Shown: positions 33,328-41,841, numbered from the stretch's first letter. The stretch: DNA of 64,000 nucleotides from Micromonospora sp. HM5-17 (GCF_003762835.1 NZ_RJWA01000003.1:496001-560000); one strand, 5' to 3'. The notes: generated from the sequence alone by a model not told the origin. A program made the numbers and translations.

Positions 33328-33624
33328 CTCTCTCCCCTCGTGAGGCGCTGCCCTCCCCGGGCGCGCCGCTACCCAGCGTCGACGATGCGGTCCGCAGGGT
33401 CAACGGAATGATGGCCTACCTGCGTCTCATCCCCGGGCACGAGCCGGTCATCCTCGGGTACGAGACGGCTCTCATCAGTGGGGAGAGTGGTCGGCGTACC
33501 GGGCCGGCCGGGCTGGGTGTGGGGGCCACCCAGGGTATCGGGGCGATCGTCCCCGGCAACCACGGTTCACGGGGCGTGACCCCGACCCGAGCCGCCACCG
33601 GCGGGGCCGTCGGGGCGCGGCGAC
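33328..33624. other. Intergenic region between ABC exporter and DUF4097 operon
   Basis: About 300 bp containing the exporter promoter. A plus-strand frame of about 110 codons crosses it but has no ribosome site or recognisable protein, and ends inside the neighbouring promoter. I see no clear operator until the palindrome at 33625. Confidence 0.45.
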
Positions 33625-33648
33625 TATCGCGATGTATCGCGTTATACT
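33625..33648 (+). promoter_or_regulatory. PadR-type operator overlapping the DUF4097-padR promoter
   Basis: TATCGCGATGTATCGCGTTA (33625-33644) contains the perfect inverted repeat CGCGAT-GT-ATCGCG. It overlaps a good -10 hexamer TATACT (33643-33648), so a bound repressor would occlude the promoter. The PadR regulator encoded by the second gene of the operon is the natural candidate. Transcription would start near 33655, giving a leader of about 108 nt. Confidence 0.72.
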
Positions 33649-33762
33649 GACCGAGCCCCCGAGCGGTCGACGTGCACCCGGACGACGGCGCCCCACCATC
33701 CGGCCCGCACCGGGGCCGAGACCCGCCGCCTCCCCGAGGGCGCCGCCGGAACGGAGAACGCC

Positions 33763-34569
33763 ATGACGAGTTGGACGGTGGCCGGTTCGGACCGGCTCAC
33801 CATCACCGAGCCGGTCGACCGGGTCGTCGTGCGGCTCGACTACGCCCGGCTCAACGTGGTGGGGACCGAGGGGCCGGCGCGGATCGAGATCTCCCGGCCG
33901 GGTCGCCGACCGGTCCTCGTCGAGTACCGGTCCGGCACGCTCTCCGTCCGGCAGCGCGGCCGCTGGAGCTGGATGGAACTCGTCCGCCTCGTGCGCCGTC
34001 GGGTCGGACCCGAGGTGTCGATCGGCGTACCGCCGGGGACCGAGGTTGACCTGCAGTTGGTGACGGGAACGCTGCTCGCCTCCGGGCTGACCGGCTCGAC
34101 CCGGGCCGAGATCACCTCCGGTCAGATCACCCTGATGGGACTGCGCGGGCGGACCAGCGTCAAGCTCGTCTCCGGGCCGGTGGAGGCGCTCGGCGTCGCC
34201 GGGGACCTGACCATGGAGACCGTCTCCGGCGAGCTGATCCTCGCCGAGGGCACCGCCGAGCGGATCCAGGCCCGAACGGTCTCGGGAGCGATCACCTGCG
34301 ACCTCGACAATCCGGGCGAGAGCGAGATCGACCTGGCCACCATCTCCGGCAGCGTGACGGTCCGGGTACGCCGGGACAGCGACCTCGACGTACGACTGCA
34401 CGCCACGTCGGGAACCATCACCAGCGACTTCCCGGAGCTGACGGTGGACGGGCTCCGGAGCTGGGTGGGGAAGCGGGCCCAGGGGATCCTCGGCACCGGG
34501 CGGGGACGGCTCGCCGTGACCGCCCAGTCCGGCAGCATCACGCTGCTCGCGCGCGCGACGGCCGAGTGA
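33763..34569 (+). CDS. DUF4097 beta-strand repeat protein
   Basis: A 268-residue soluble protein built of short beta-repeats: TSWTVAGSDRLTITEPVDRV at the start, then EISRPGRRPVLVEYRSGTLSV and repeated units of the type GSTRAEITSGQITLMG and TVSGELILAEG / TVSGAITCDL / TISGSVTVRV. This is the right-handed repeat pattern of the DUF4097 family, often paired with PadR regulators or sigma/anti-sigma genes. ATG 33763 has GGAACGGAGAA upstream. There is no signal peptide. Biochemical role unknown; the link to PadR suggests a stress or envelope response. Confidence 0.88.
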   Translation: MTSWTVAGSDRLTITEPVDRVVVRLDYARLNVVGTEGPARIEISRPGRRPVLVEYRSGTLSVRQRGRWSWMELVRLVRRRVGPEVSIGVPPGTEVDLQLVTGTLLASGLTGSTRAEITSGQITLMGLRGRTSVKLVSGPVEALGVAGDLTMETVSGELILAEGTAERIQARTVSGAITCDLDNPGESEIDLATISGSVTVRVRRDSDLDVRLHATSGTITSDFPELTVDGLRSWVGKRAQGILGTGRGRLAVTAQSGSITLLARATAE

Positions 34570-34576
34570 GCCCGCG

Positions 34577-35224
34577 ATGCCACCCGTCTTCGGTCACGGC
34601 CAGCTTCGGCTCTACCTACTCAGGCTCCTCGAGGACGGGCCGAAGCACGGGTACGAGCTGATCCGGCTGCTGGAGGAGCGGTTCCGGGGCCTGTACGCCC
34701 CCAGCGCCGGGACCATCTATCCCCGGCTCCAGCGAATGGAGAGCGAGGGGCTGGTCACCCACCAGGCCACGGGTGGCCGCAAGATCTACCAGATCACCGA
34801 CCTGGGCCGGCAGGAACTGCGGCTGCGCGCCGACGAGCTGGCCGCGCTGGAGTCGGAGATCCGCGCCTCGGTGGCCGACCTGACGAAGCTGGCCGGCGAG
34901 ATCCGCAGCGGCGTCCGCGACTCGCTGCACGGCCTCAGACAGGAACTGCGGGCCGCGGCCCGGGAAACCCGGCGGCGCGGGCGGGAGATTCCGGTCGGGA
35001 CGGCGGAGACGGGCCCGTACGGCCGCATTCCGGACCCGGGATGGACGGACGGCACGGCACCGGCGGGGCCGGAGCCGGCCGACGAGTTCGAGCGGCGACT
35101 GCTCGGCTTCGTCGCCGAGGTCCGGGCGCTGACCCGGGGGCGGCGGCTCACCGACGGCCAGCTCCGTACGTCGATCCGGCTGCTCGACGGCGCCCTGGAC
35201 GGGTTGCGCCGCCTCCTGCGCTGA
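34577..35224 (+). CDS. PadR-family transcriptional regulator
   Basis: A 215-residue regulator. The winged-helix N-terminus is canonical PadR: LRLYLLRLLEDGPKHGYELIRLLEERF, SAGTIYPRLQRMESEGLV and GGRKIYQITDLGRQELR (residues ~8-85). Beyond it a long helix with charged heptads and a Pro/Gly linker leads to a final helical segment (~185-215), longer than small PadR proteins. It starts 7 nt after the DUF4097 gene, so it is co-transcribed. It is the likely repressor at the palindrome 33625-33644. Confidence 0.92.
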   Translation: MPPVFGHGQLRLYLLRLLEDGPKHGYELIRLLEERFRGLYAPSAGTIYPRLQRMESEGLVTHQATGGRKIYQITDLGRQELRLRADELAALESEIRASVADLTKLAGEIRSGVRDSLHGLRQELRAAARETRRRGREIPVGTAETGPYGRIPDPGWTDGTAPAGPEPADEFERRLLGFVAEVRALTRGRRLTDGQLRTSIRLLDGALDGLRRLLR

Positions 35225-35308
35225 GGCGCGTCCTCGGCCCGGTCCCGAGCCGTCTCGCCACCCGCGTCGGCCGGAGTCGGCGTGTCATCGACTCCGGCCC
35301 GGGTGCCT

Positions 35309-35335
35309 CTCAGGGATTTTTCAGGATTCGTTCAG
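35309..35335 (+). promoter_or_regulatory. Three phased TCAG boxes upstream of the response regulator
   Basis: TCAG occurs at 35310-35313, 35321-35324 and 35332-35335, a strict 11-bp period, with TTCAG in the last two. Head-to-tail boxes on one helix face are the usual target of OmpR-type regulators. They lie 34-60 bp before the response regulator start, so autoregulation is likely. Confidence 0.65.
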
Positions 35336-35368
35336 CCGGCCCGCAGCGCCGGTGCGGATGATGGGCAC

Positions 35369-36073
35369 ATGGCAGCGACAACGCAGAGCGAGGCCCGGCT
35401 CCTCGTGGTCGAGGACGATCCCAACATTCTCGAGCTGCTCTCCGCCAGTCTGCGGTTCGCCGGATTCGACGTGGCCACCGCGACCAGCGGCAGCGCGGCG
35501 GTGGCCGCGGCGAAGGAACGCAGGCCGGATCTGGTCGTGCTCGACGTCATGCTGCCCGATCTCGACGGCTTTGAGGTGATCCGGCTCCTCCGCGAGGGTG
35601 GCACCCGTACCCCGGTCGTCTTTCTCACCGCCCGGGACGCGACCGACGACAAGATCCGCGGGCTCACCCTGGGCGGGGACGACTACGTCACCAAGCCGTT
35701 CAGCCTGGAGGAACTGACCGCCCGGATCCGGGCCGTGCTGCGGCGTACCACCACCGGTGAGCAGACGCCGTCCCGGCTGACCTTCGCCGACCTCGAACTG
35801 GACGAGGAGACCCACGAGGTGTACCGGGCCGGCAAGCGGGTGCAGCTCTCCCCGACCGAGTTCAAGCTGCTCCGCTACCTGATGCTCAACGCCAACCGGG
35901 TGCTCTCGAAGGCCCAGATCCTGGACCACGTCTGGAACTACGACTTCCGGGGCGACGACAACATCGTGGAGTCCTACATCTCCTACCTGCGGCGCAAGAT
36001 CGACACGACCCAGCCGCGGTTGATCCACACTCTGCGTGGGGTCGGGTACGTGCTCCGCAAGCCGGCGGCGTGA
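35369..36073 (+). CDS. OmpR/PhoP-type response regulator
   Basis: A 234-residue two-domain regulator. The receiver domain has VVEDDPN (acidic pocket), VVLDVMLPD with the phosphoacceptor Asp, LTARDATDD and the lysine in VTKPFS. The C-terminal winged helix has LTFADLELDEETHEVY, LSPTEFKLLRYLMLNANRV and RRKIDTTQPRLIHTLRGVGYVLRKP, very like M. tuberculosis PhoP/TcrX. ATG 35369 is the first methionine in the conserved frame. Its stop overlaps the kinase start (GTGA). The 11-bp phased boxes upstream suggest it controls its own operon, which also includes the protease gene. Confidence 0.93.
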   Translation: MAATTQSEARLLVVEDDPNILELLSASLRFAGFDVATATSGSAAVAAAKERRPDLVVLDVMLPDLDGFEVIRLLREGGTRTPVVFLTARDATDDKIRGLTLGGDDYVTKPFSLEELTARIRAVLRRTTTGEQTPSRLTFADLELDEETHEVYRAGKRVQLSPTEFKLLRYLMLNANRVLSKAQILDHVWNYDFRGDDNIVESYISYLRRKIDTTQPRLIHTLRGVGYVLRKPAA

Positions 36074-37779
36074 CCGCCCACCTGCCCCTGTCGGGGCGGC
36101 TGCGGACCATCCCACTACGGGTCAAGCTGGTCGCCGCCGTCCTCGTCCTGGTCGCCGCCGCGCTGGTCGTGATCAGCGTGATGACGGCGTTCTTCCTGCG
36201 CAGCTACCTGGTTGACAAGATCGACGACGAGCTGGCCAAGTACGCCCACCAGCCCGAGACGTTCTTCCAGCAGCTCCAGCAGGATCAGCGGACCGGCAAC
36301 AGCGGCCTGCCCACCGACTATCTCGTCATCTTCGTCATCGGGCCGGAGAAGCGGGCGACGCCCCCGCTCTACGACAAGACCCTCAGCCCGGCCAACCTGC
36401 CCGGCACCCTCAGCGACCTCAGCTGGTACGAGCGGCACGCCGACGGCGAGGCCTTCACGGTCAGCTCGGCCGACCACCAGTACCGCTGGCGGATGCTGGT
36501 CGTACAGCTCGGTGACGGCGTCTACCTCGCCGTGGGGCAGAACCTCACCGACGTCGACCTCGCGGTCAAGGAGCTGGTCTGGATCGACGTACTGGTCGGA
36601 GGCTCGGTGCTGATCACCCTGGCCGCGGCGGGGGCGGCGATCGTCCGTACCAGCCTGAAGCCGCTGGTGGAGATCGAGCGGACCGCGGCGGCGATCGCCG
36701 GCGGCGACCTCTCCCGCCGGGTGCCCGACCCGGAGCCGGGCGAGGCCGAGGCGAAGACCGAACTGGGACGTCTCTCCCGGGCACTGAACGCGATGCTGGC
36801 GCAGATCGAGATGGCCTTCACCGCGCGGGCCGCCTCGGAGGCGGCGGCCCGGACCGCCGAGGCGACCGCCCGGAGCGCGGAGACGGCGGCCCGGCGCGCG
36901 GCCGCGGCCGCCCAGGAGTCCGAGGCACGGGCCCGCCGCTCCGAGGAGCGGATGCGACAGTTCATCGCCGACGCCTCGCACGAGCTGCGGACCCCGCTCA
37001 CCACCATCCGGGGCTTCGCCGAGCTCTACCGGCAGGGTGCGGTCCGTTCTCCAGATGAGACCGCCCGGCTGATCCGGCGGATCGAGGACGAGGCCGCCCG
37101 GATGGGGCTGCTCGTCGAGGATCTTCTGCTGCTGGCCCGGCTCGACCGGGAACGCCCGCTCACCCTGGCCCCGGTGGAGCTGCCGGTACTCGCCAGCGAC
37201 GCGGTACAGGCGGCCCGGGCGGTCGCGCCGGAGCGATCGATCAGCCTGGAGCTCGAACCGGGGGCCGGCCCGCTGGTGGTGCTCGGCGACGACGCCCGGC
37301 TGCGGCAGGTACTCGGCAACCTGATGACGAACGCGCTCACCCACACGCCCCCGGAGGCATCGGTCACCCTGCGGCTCCGCCGAGACCAGAGCAACGCGAT
37401 CATCGAGGTCGCCGACACCGGGCCGGGGCTCACCCCGGAGCAGGCGGAGCGGGTCTTCGAACGCTTCTACCGGGCGGACCCGGCGCGGACCCGTCGGGCC
37501 GGCGGTGGGATCAGCACCGGGCTCGGGCTGGCGATCGTCGCGGCTCTGGTGGCCGGGCACAACGGCACCGTGGAGGTCGACACGACCCCGGGCGGCGGGG
37601 CGACGTTCCGGGTCCGACTGCCGCTGGCACCGGAGGCCCCGGATGGCGCCGACGGGCCGGCGGGGCCCGCCGCTGCCGGAGGTCCCGACGCTCCGACCCG
37701 GGCCGAGGGGGATCAGGCCGGCCCGGACACCGGGGCCCCGGAGCGGGGCGCGCCCGCCCATTCGGATCGACGTTCGTGA
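36070..37779 (+). CDS. Membrane sensor histidine kinase, PhoR/MprB-like
   Basis: A 569-residue partner kinase of the preceding regulator. TM1 lies at ~16-38; an extracytoplasmic sensor of about 125 residues follows, then TM2 at ~178-198 and HAMP. A stretch of about 40 Ala/Arg/Glu-rich residues (roughly 255-295) extends the helix before the DHp domain. The H-box is FIADASHELRTPLTTIRGF. The N-box region is VLGNLMTNALTHTP, then DTGPGLT, FERFYRADPAR and GLGLAIV. The C-terminal tail is Pro/Gly/Ala-rich. It overlaps the regulator stop by 4 nt. Confidence 0.93.
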   Translation: MTAHLPLSGRLRTIPLRVKLVAAVLVLVAAALVVISVMTAFFLRSYLVDKIDDELAKYAHQPETFFQQLQQDQRTGNSGLPTDYLVIFVIGPEKRATPPLYDKTLSPANLPGTLSDLSWYERHADGEAFTVSSADHQYRWRMLVVQLGDGVYLAVGQNLTDVDLAVKELVWIDVLVGGSVLITLAAAGAAIVRTSLKPLVEIERTAAAIAGGDLSRRVPDPEPGEAEAKTELGRLSRALNAMLAQIEMAFTARAASEAAARTAEATARSAETAARRAAAAAQESEARARRSEERMRQFIADASHELRTPLTTIRGFAELYRQGAVRSPDETARLIRRIEDEAARMGLLVEDLLLLARLDRERPLTLAPVELPVLASDAVQAARAVAPERSISLELEPGAGPLVVLGDDARLRQVLGNLMTNALTHTPPEASVTLRLRRDQSNAIIEVADTGPGLTPEQAERVFERFYRADPARTRRAGGGISTGLGLAIVAALVAGHNGTVEVDTTPGGGATFRVRLPLAPEAPDGADGPAGPAAAGGPDAPTRAEGDQAGPDTGAPERGAPAHSDRRS

Positions 37780-37841
37780 TTTTCAGCCAATATCCAGGCG
37801 AGTTCCAGGTTAGTCGCAGAGCCGGGGAGCAAGGTAAACGT

Positions 37842-39632
37842 ATGAGCGAGTTCGAGACCGACCCGCAGCGGAGGCTGGCGAACGCCGACCGCGAACCGTC
37901 GCACCCCGCTGCCGAGCTGCCGCGTGACGACCGTGGGCAGACCGCCGAGCTGTCGTACGGCGACGGCGGCCAGACCGCCGAACTGCCGCGCCAGGAGGGT
38001 GGGCAGACCGCCGACCTGCCCAGCGACGACCGCGGGCGGTCCGCCGCCGGCGGCGGCACGGGCGCCGACCCCGCCGCCCCGTCGACCGCGGCCGCCCGGA
38101 GCGACGAGGTGCCGGCTCCGGTCGGCGCCGACGTGTCGAGCGCCGGCACTCCCGCGCCGGACGAGACGTACGCCCCCCAGTCGACGCACCCCACGCGCAC
38201 CCCGGCGGCCCACCAGCCGTACGCCGCGCCGGGTTCCGGGCAGCCCCACGGCGCGGGCACCGGTCCGGCGCCGTACACCCCAGGGCCGTACGGCGCGCCG
38301 ACCGCGGCACAGCCGCAGCCGTACGGCGTGCCGTCCACGGATCACTCGGCCAACCCCTGGCAGCCGCCTCAGCGGCACCAGCAGCACCAGCCGGGCTGGG
38401 CCGGTCCGCTCCCCACCTCGGGCCAGCCGAACGTGGGGTACGCCACGCCCGGTCACCCCTCCTCGGGCCAGCCGGGTTCGGGTCCCGGCGGGGCGCCCAC
38501 GCAACAGCCGTACGGCGCTCCGGTGCCGCCCTGGGGCACTCCGGCCACGCCGGGCGGCGGAAACCCCACGCCCGGACGACTCGGCAAGATCGTCGCGGTC
38601 GGCGCCACGGCGCTGGCCCTGATGCTCGGCTCCGGCATCGCCGGTGGGGCCATCGTGCTGGCGCTGGACGACGACTCCCCGTCCGTGACGACCAAGACCT
38701 TCACCGCCGCGCCGGTGATCAACCCCGCCGACCTGCCGAAGATCGCCGCGCAGGTACAGCCGAGCGTCGTCTCGATCAGCACCTCCAGCGCCGAGGGCTC
38801 GGGGGTGGTGATGAGCGCCGACGGCTACATCATGACCAACAACCACGTGGTGGCGAGCGCGGACGGCGGCTCGGTCCGGGTGTTCTTCGCCGACGGCAAG
38901 ACGGCCACCGCGCGGATCGTCGGCACCGACCCGAAGACCGACCTGGCCGTGGTACAGGTCGAGGGGGTCTCCGGGCTGACCCCGGCGACGTTCGGCGACA
39001 GCGACGCGATGCAGGTCGGCGACACCGTACTGGCGCTGGGCAGCCCACTCGGTCTCCAGGGCTCGGTGACCGCCGGCATCATCAGCGCCCGTGACCGGAC
39101 CATCCAGACCGGTGGGGAGGATCAGGGCAGTCCCTTTGGACGGCCCCAGCAGGGCGTCACCTCGATCTCGGGCCTGCTCCAGACCGACGCGCCGATCAAT
39201 CCCGGGAACTCCGGCGGCGCCCTGGTCAACACCAAGGGCGAGGTGATCGGCATCAACACCGCCATCGCCACGGCCGGTCAGGGCAGTGGCAACATCGGGG
39301 TGGGCTTCGCGATCCCGAGCAACAAGGCCACCAGCGTGGCCGGGGCGCTCCAGCGGGGTGAGAAGGTGAGTCACCCGTCGCTCGGCGTCTCGGTCAGCAC
39401 GGCCGAGAACGGCGGGGCGCTGGTCGGCGGGGTCGTACCGGACGGCCCGGCCGCCAAGGCCGGCATCCAGCAGGGCGACGTGATCACCCAGTTCGGCGAC
39501 AAGAAGATCAACGACTCCGACGACCTGGTCGCCGCGGTCCAGGCCGGCAAGGTGGGTGACCAGGTGCAGGTGACGTTCACCCGAAACGGAGCGCAGAAGA
39601 CGGCAACCGTGACGCTGGCCGAGGCGTCCTAG
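37842..39632 (+). CDS. Membrane-anchored HtrA/PepD-like serine protease with PDZ domain
   Basis: A 596-residue type II membrane protease. Residues 1-240 are cytosolic and low-complexity: four 11-residue repeats (24-67), then a Pro/Tyr/Gly/Gln-rich stretch. A helix (~246-270) precedes the extracytoplasmic trypsin-like domain with the triad His335 (TNNHVV), Asp367 (TDLAVV) and Ser457 (GNSGGA). A C-terminal PDZ domain (~500-590) has LGVSV and GPAAKAGIQQGDVITQFG. It degrades or guards misfolded envelope proteins. It follows the two-component genes in the same direction, as pepD follows mprAB in mycobacteria. ATG 37842 is the first Met before SEFETDPQ. Confidence 0.93.
   Translation: MSEFETDPQRRLANADREPSHPAAELPRDDRGQTAELSYGDGGQTAELPRQEGGQTADLPSDDRGRSAAGGGTGADPAAPSTAAARSDEVPAPVGADVSSAGTPAPDETYAPQSTHPTRTPAAHQPYAAPGSGQPHGAGTGPAPYTPGPYGAPTAAQPQPYGVPSTDHSANPWQPPQRHQQHQPGWAGPLPTSGQPNVGYATPGHPSSGQPGSGPGGAPTQQPYGAPVPPWGTPATPGGGNPTPGRLGKIVAVGATALALMLGSGIAGGAIVLALDDDSPSVTTKTFTAAPVINPADLPKIAAQVQPSVVSISTSSAEGSGVVMSADGYIMTNNHVVASADGGSVRVFFADGKTATARIVGTDPKTDLAVVQVEGVSGLTPATFGDSDAMQVGDTVLALGSPLGLQGSVTAGIISARDRTIQTGGEDQGSPFGRPQQGVTSISGLLQTDAPINPGNSGGALVNTKGEVIGINTAIATAGQGSGNIGVGFAIPSNKATSVAGALQRGEKVSHPSLGVSVSTAENGGALVGGVVPDGPAAKAGIQQGDVITQFGDKKINDSDDLVAAVQAGKVGDQVQVTFTRNGAQKTATVTLAEAS
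37911..38042 (+). repeat. 33-bp coding tandem repeat in the protease N-terminus
   Basis: Four consecutive 11-codon units encode variants of AELPxxxGGQT (residues 24-34, 35-45, 46-56, 57-67). Unit length is exact; sequence drifts at the ends. It lies in the cytosolic tail. Confidence 0.8.
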
Positions 39633-39714
39633 GAGTAGGACGCACGCTTCCAGGCCGATCTTCCGGACGTCGGTCGACCCGGCGCGGCGCGGAAGTGCAG
39701 TGCCTCCTCCCTCA

Positions 39715-39759
39715 GCGGCGGGCGACGTGACCAAGGGGGTTGGTCAGGTCGCCCGCCGC
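39715..39759 (+). terminator. Strong hairpin terminator after the protease operon
   Basis: Arms of 20 nt (39715-39734 and 39740-39759) pair with a single G/G mismatch, closing a GGGGG loop, then a TCCTCCTCTCC stretch. It lies 83 bp after the protease stop codon. It is one of the longest stems in the window. Confidence 0.85.
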
Positions 39760-39934
39760 TCCTCCTCTCCGTCGCCGGCGACACGACCCGCCGCTCGGGT
39801 CGGCGTACGGCTCCTTCACCTTCTCCGGGTGACCTCCGCTCACCCCGGCCGGAGCGAGCATCGAGAGTGCGTCGAGGCAGAGCGGCCGGGCTCGACGGAG
39901 GCCGGGACCGCGACCCACCGCGGGAGGGACGGCG
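39760..39934. other. Remainder of the gap between protease and BON genes
   Basis: With the terminator this forms a 302-bp gap. It must hold the promoter of the BON protein gene. GGGAGGGACGGCG just before ATG 39935 is its ribosome site. No other element is clear to me. Confidence 0.4.
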
Positions 39935-40615
39935 ATGAGTACGGGAGCGAGCATGGCCCGCAGCGATGCCGACATCCAGCGCGACGTGCTGGCCGAGCTC
40001 TCCTGGGACGCCCGGGTCCAGGCCAGCGAGATCGGTGTCTCGGTCGCCGGCGGCATCGCGACCCTCACGGGCTGGGTGGACAGCTACGCGAAGAAGTGGG
40101 CGGCGGAGCGCATTGCTCACCGGGTACGGGGAATCCGGGCGGTGGCGAACGATCTCACCGTACGCCTTCCCGGTGACGCCGCCCGTACCGACGCCGACAT
40201 CGCCACCGCGGCGAGCCGGGCGCTGGAGTGGGACTCCTTCGTCCCGATGGAGCGGCTCGAGGTGACCGTGGCGAACGGCTGGCTGACGCTGCGGGGCGAG
40301 GTCGAGCAGGGCTTCCAGAAGCGCGCCGCGGAACGGGCCGTCCGCCGGCTGACCGGGGTGCGTGGGGTGACCAACCTGATCGCCGTACGGCCGCCCGCGC
40401 CGGTCTCCGCGGCCGATCTCGAACGCAACATCCGCGACGCCCTGCGCCGGCGGCGCGACATCGACGCCGAACTGATCGACGTCGACGTCGCGGGTGGGGC
40501 CGTCGTGCTCAGCGGCGAGGTGCGGTCCTGGCTGGAACGGGACGAGGCGGAGCGGATCGCGTGGGCCGCCCCGGGCGTCGGCGACGTCGAGGTGCGGCTC
40601 AGCCTGACGGGCTGA
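39935..40615 (+). CDS. Three-BON-domain protein
   Basis: A 226-residue soluble protein with three BON (osmotically inducible/nodulation) domains. They span about residues 12-80, 88-155 and 163-225. Each has the form D-aDI-x-aL-x10-i-x-V-v-aGxxxLtGxVdsy-x-kr-AErla-rv-Gvr-V-N. No signal peptide or LysM domain is visible, so it is probably cytosolic or peripheral. BON domains bind phospholipid or mediate envelope interactions; the ligand is unknown. It stands alone after a strong terminator. ATG 39935 is supported by GGGAGGG; ATG 39953 is an alternative. Confidence 0.88.
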   Translation: MSTGASMARSDADIQRDVLAELSWDARVQASEIGVSVAGGIATLTGWVDSYAKKWAAERIAHRVRGIRAVANDLTVRLPGDAARTDADIATAASRALEWDSFVPMERLEVTVANGWLTLRGEVEQGFQKRAAERAVRRLTGVRGVTNLIAVRPPAPVSAADLERNIRDALRRRRDIDAELIDVDVAGGAVVLSGEVRSWLERDEAERIAWAAPGVGDVEVRLSLTG

Positions 40616-40670
40616 CCCGGCCGGCGCGGCGTCCCCCCTCCGATCTGCCGGCCCTGCGGGAGGACCCTCT

Positions 40671-41786
40671 GTGACCACGAACCGATCCGAACGGCAACCA
40701 TCGTCCCGTCCCCTACGGATCGCGATGGTCGTCCCACCCTGGTACGAGCTGCCGCCGCCCGGGTACGGCGGGCTGGAGCAGGTCTGCTCGGCGCTGGTCG
40801 ACGCGCTGGTGGCGAAGGGCCACGAGGTGACCCTCTTCGGGGCGGGCACCGGGACCGGCACATCGGCACGGTTCGTCGGGACCGTACCGGAGGTGCAGTA
40901 CCACCGGCTCGGCCAGGCGCTGCCCGAACTCGCCCACCTGGCCCGGGTCAACCGGCTGATCTCGCCCGAGTCGTTCGACATCGTCCACGACCACACCACG
41001 GTCGGCCCATTCGCCGCCGCCGATCGGCCGGTGCCGACCATCACCACCGTCCACAACCGCCCCACCGGCGACCTGCGGGAGGTGCTCAGCGACGTCGATC
41101 CCGGGGTGGGACTCGTGGCGATCTCGCACACCCAGCGCCGGCTGGCGCCCGAACTGCCCTGGACCGCGACCATCCACAACGGATTCTCGACCCGGAACAT
41201 GGTGAGCAAGTCGGAGCCGGGAACGGGGCCGGTGCTGTGGCTGGCCCGGTTCAGCGCCGACAAGGGGCCGGACCTGGCGGTCGAGGCCTGCCGTGCCGCC
41301 GGGCTGCCGCTCGTGCTCGCCGGCAAGTGCGACGAGCGCGCCGAGCGGCAGTACCTCGAACAGGTCGTCGAGCCGATGCTCGGACCGGACGTCACGGTGC
41401 TGCGCAACCCGGACCGCGACGCGACCGTACGACTGATGCTTGCCGCCCGATGCCTGATCATGCCGATCCGGTGGGAGGAGCCGTTCGGCATGGTGATGGT
41501 GGAGGCGATGGCGACCGGTACGCCCGTGGTGGCGCTGAACCGGGGCGCGGTGCCGGAGCTGGTGCGGCCGGGGGAGACGGGCCTGATCTGCGACGACCCG
41601 GCCGACCTGGCCCCGGCCCTGCACGAGGTCACCCGGCTGGACCCCGCCGCCTGCGTGGCCCACGTCCGGCGGGAGTTCTCGGCCGAGCGGATGGCCGACG
41701 AGTACGAGCGGGTCTACCGGTCGTGGTTGGAGCCGGCTCCCAAATCCTCGCGCCGGGCCGAGGCGCCCTCGGTCGGCGCCTGGTGA
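40671..41786 (+). CDS. GT4-family glycosyltransferase
   Basis: A 371-residue GT-B enzyme. The N-terminal acceptor domain starts LRIAMVVPPWYELPPPGYGGLEQVCSAL, the glycine-rich loop of family 4 glycosyltransferases. The C-terminal donor domain has VLWLARFSADKGPDLAVEA and the E-x7-E-like PIRWEEPFGMVMVEAMATGTPVVALNRGAVPELV, which binds the nucleotide sugar. The final ~20 residues are disordered. It is cytosolic. Donor and acceptor are not readable; trehalose or glycolipid synthesis is possible. GTG start at 40671. It is monocistronic, with its own terminator. Confidence 0.9.
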   Translation: MTTNRSERQPSSRPLRIAMVVPPWYELPPPGYGGLEQVCSALVDALVAKGHEVTLFGAGTGTGTSARFVGTVPEVQYHRLGQALPELAHLARVNRLISPESFDIVHDHTTVGPFAAADRPVPTITTVHNRPTGDLREVLSDVDPGVGLVAISHTQRRLAPELPWTATIHNGFSTRNMVSKSEPGTGPVLWLARFSADKGPDLAVEACRAAGLPLVLAGKCDERAERQYLEQVVEPMLGPDVTVLRNPDRDATVRLMLAARCLIMPIRWEEPFGMVMVEAMATGTPVVALNRGAVPELVRPGETGLICDDPADLAPALHEVTRLDPAACVAHVRREFSAERMADEYERVYRSWLEPAPKSSRRAEAPSVGAW

Positions 41787-41811
41787 CGCCCGGAGGCCCG
41801 GAGCCGGGACG

Positions 41812-41841
41812 GCGCCCGACGGCGCCTCCGCCGTCGGGCGC
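41812..41841 (+). terminator. Hairpin terminator after the GT4 gene
   Basis: A perfect 13-bp stem (41812-41824 with 41829-41841) closes a CCTC loop, 25 bp after the stop codon. Confidence 0.75.

Noticed and set aside
33309-33650. A 113-codon plus-strand frame before the DUF4097 gene
   Set aside because: It overlaps the ABC ATPase start, has no ribosome site, and ends in the PadR-controlled promoter. It looks like non-coding sequence.
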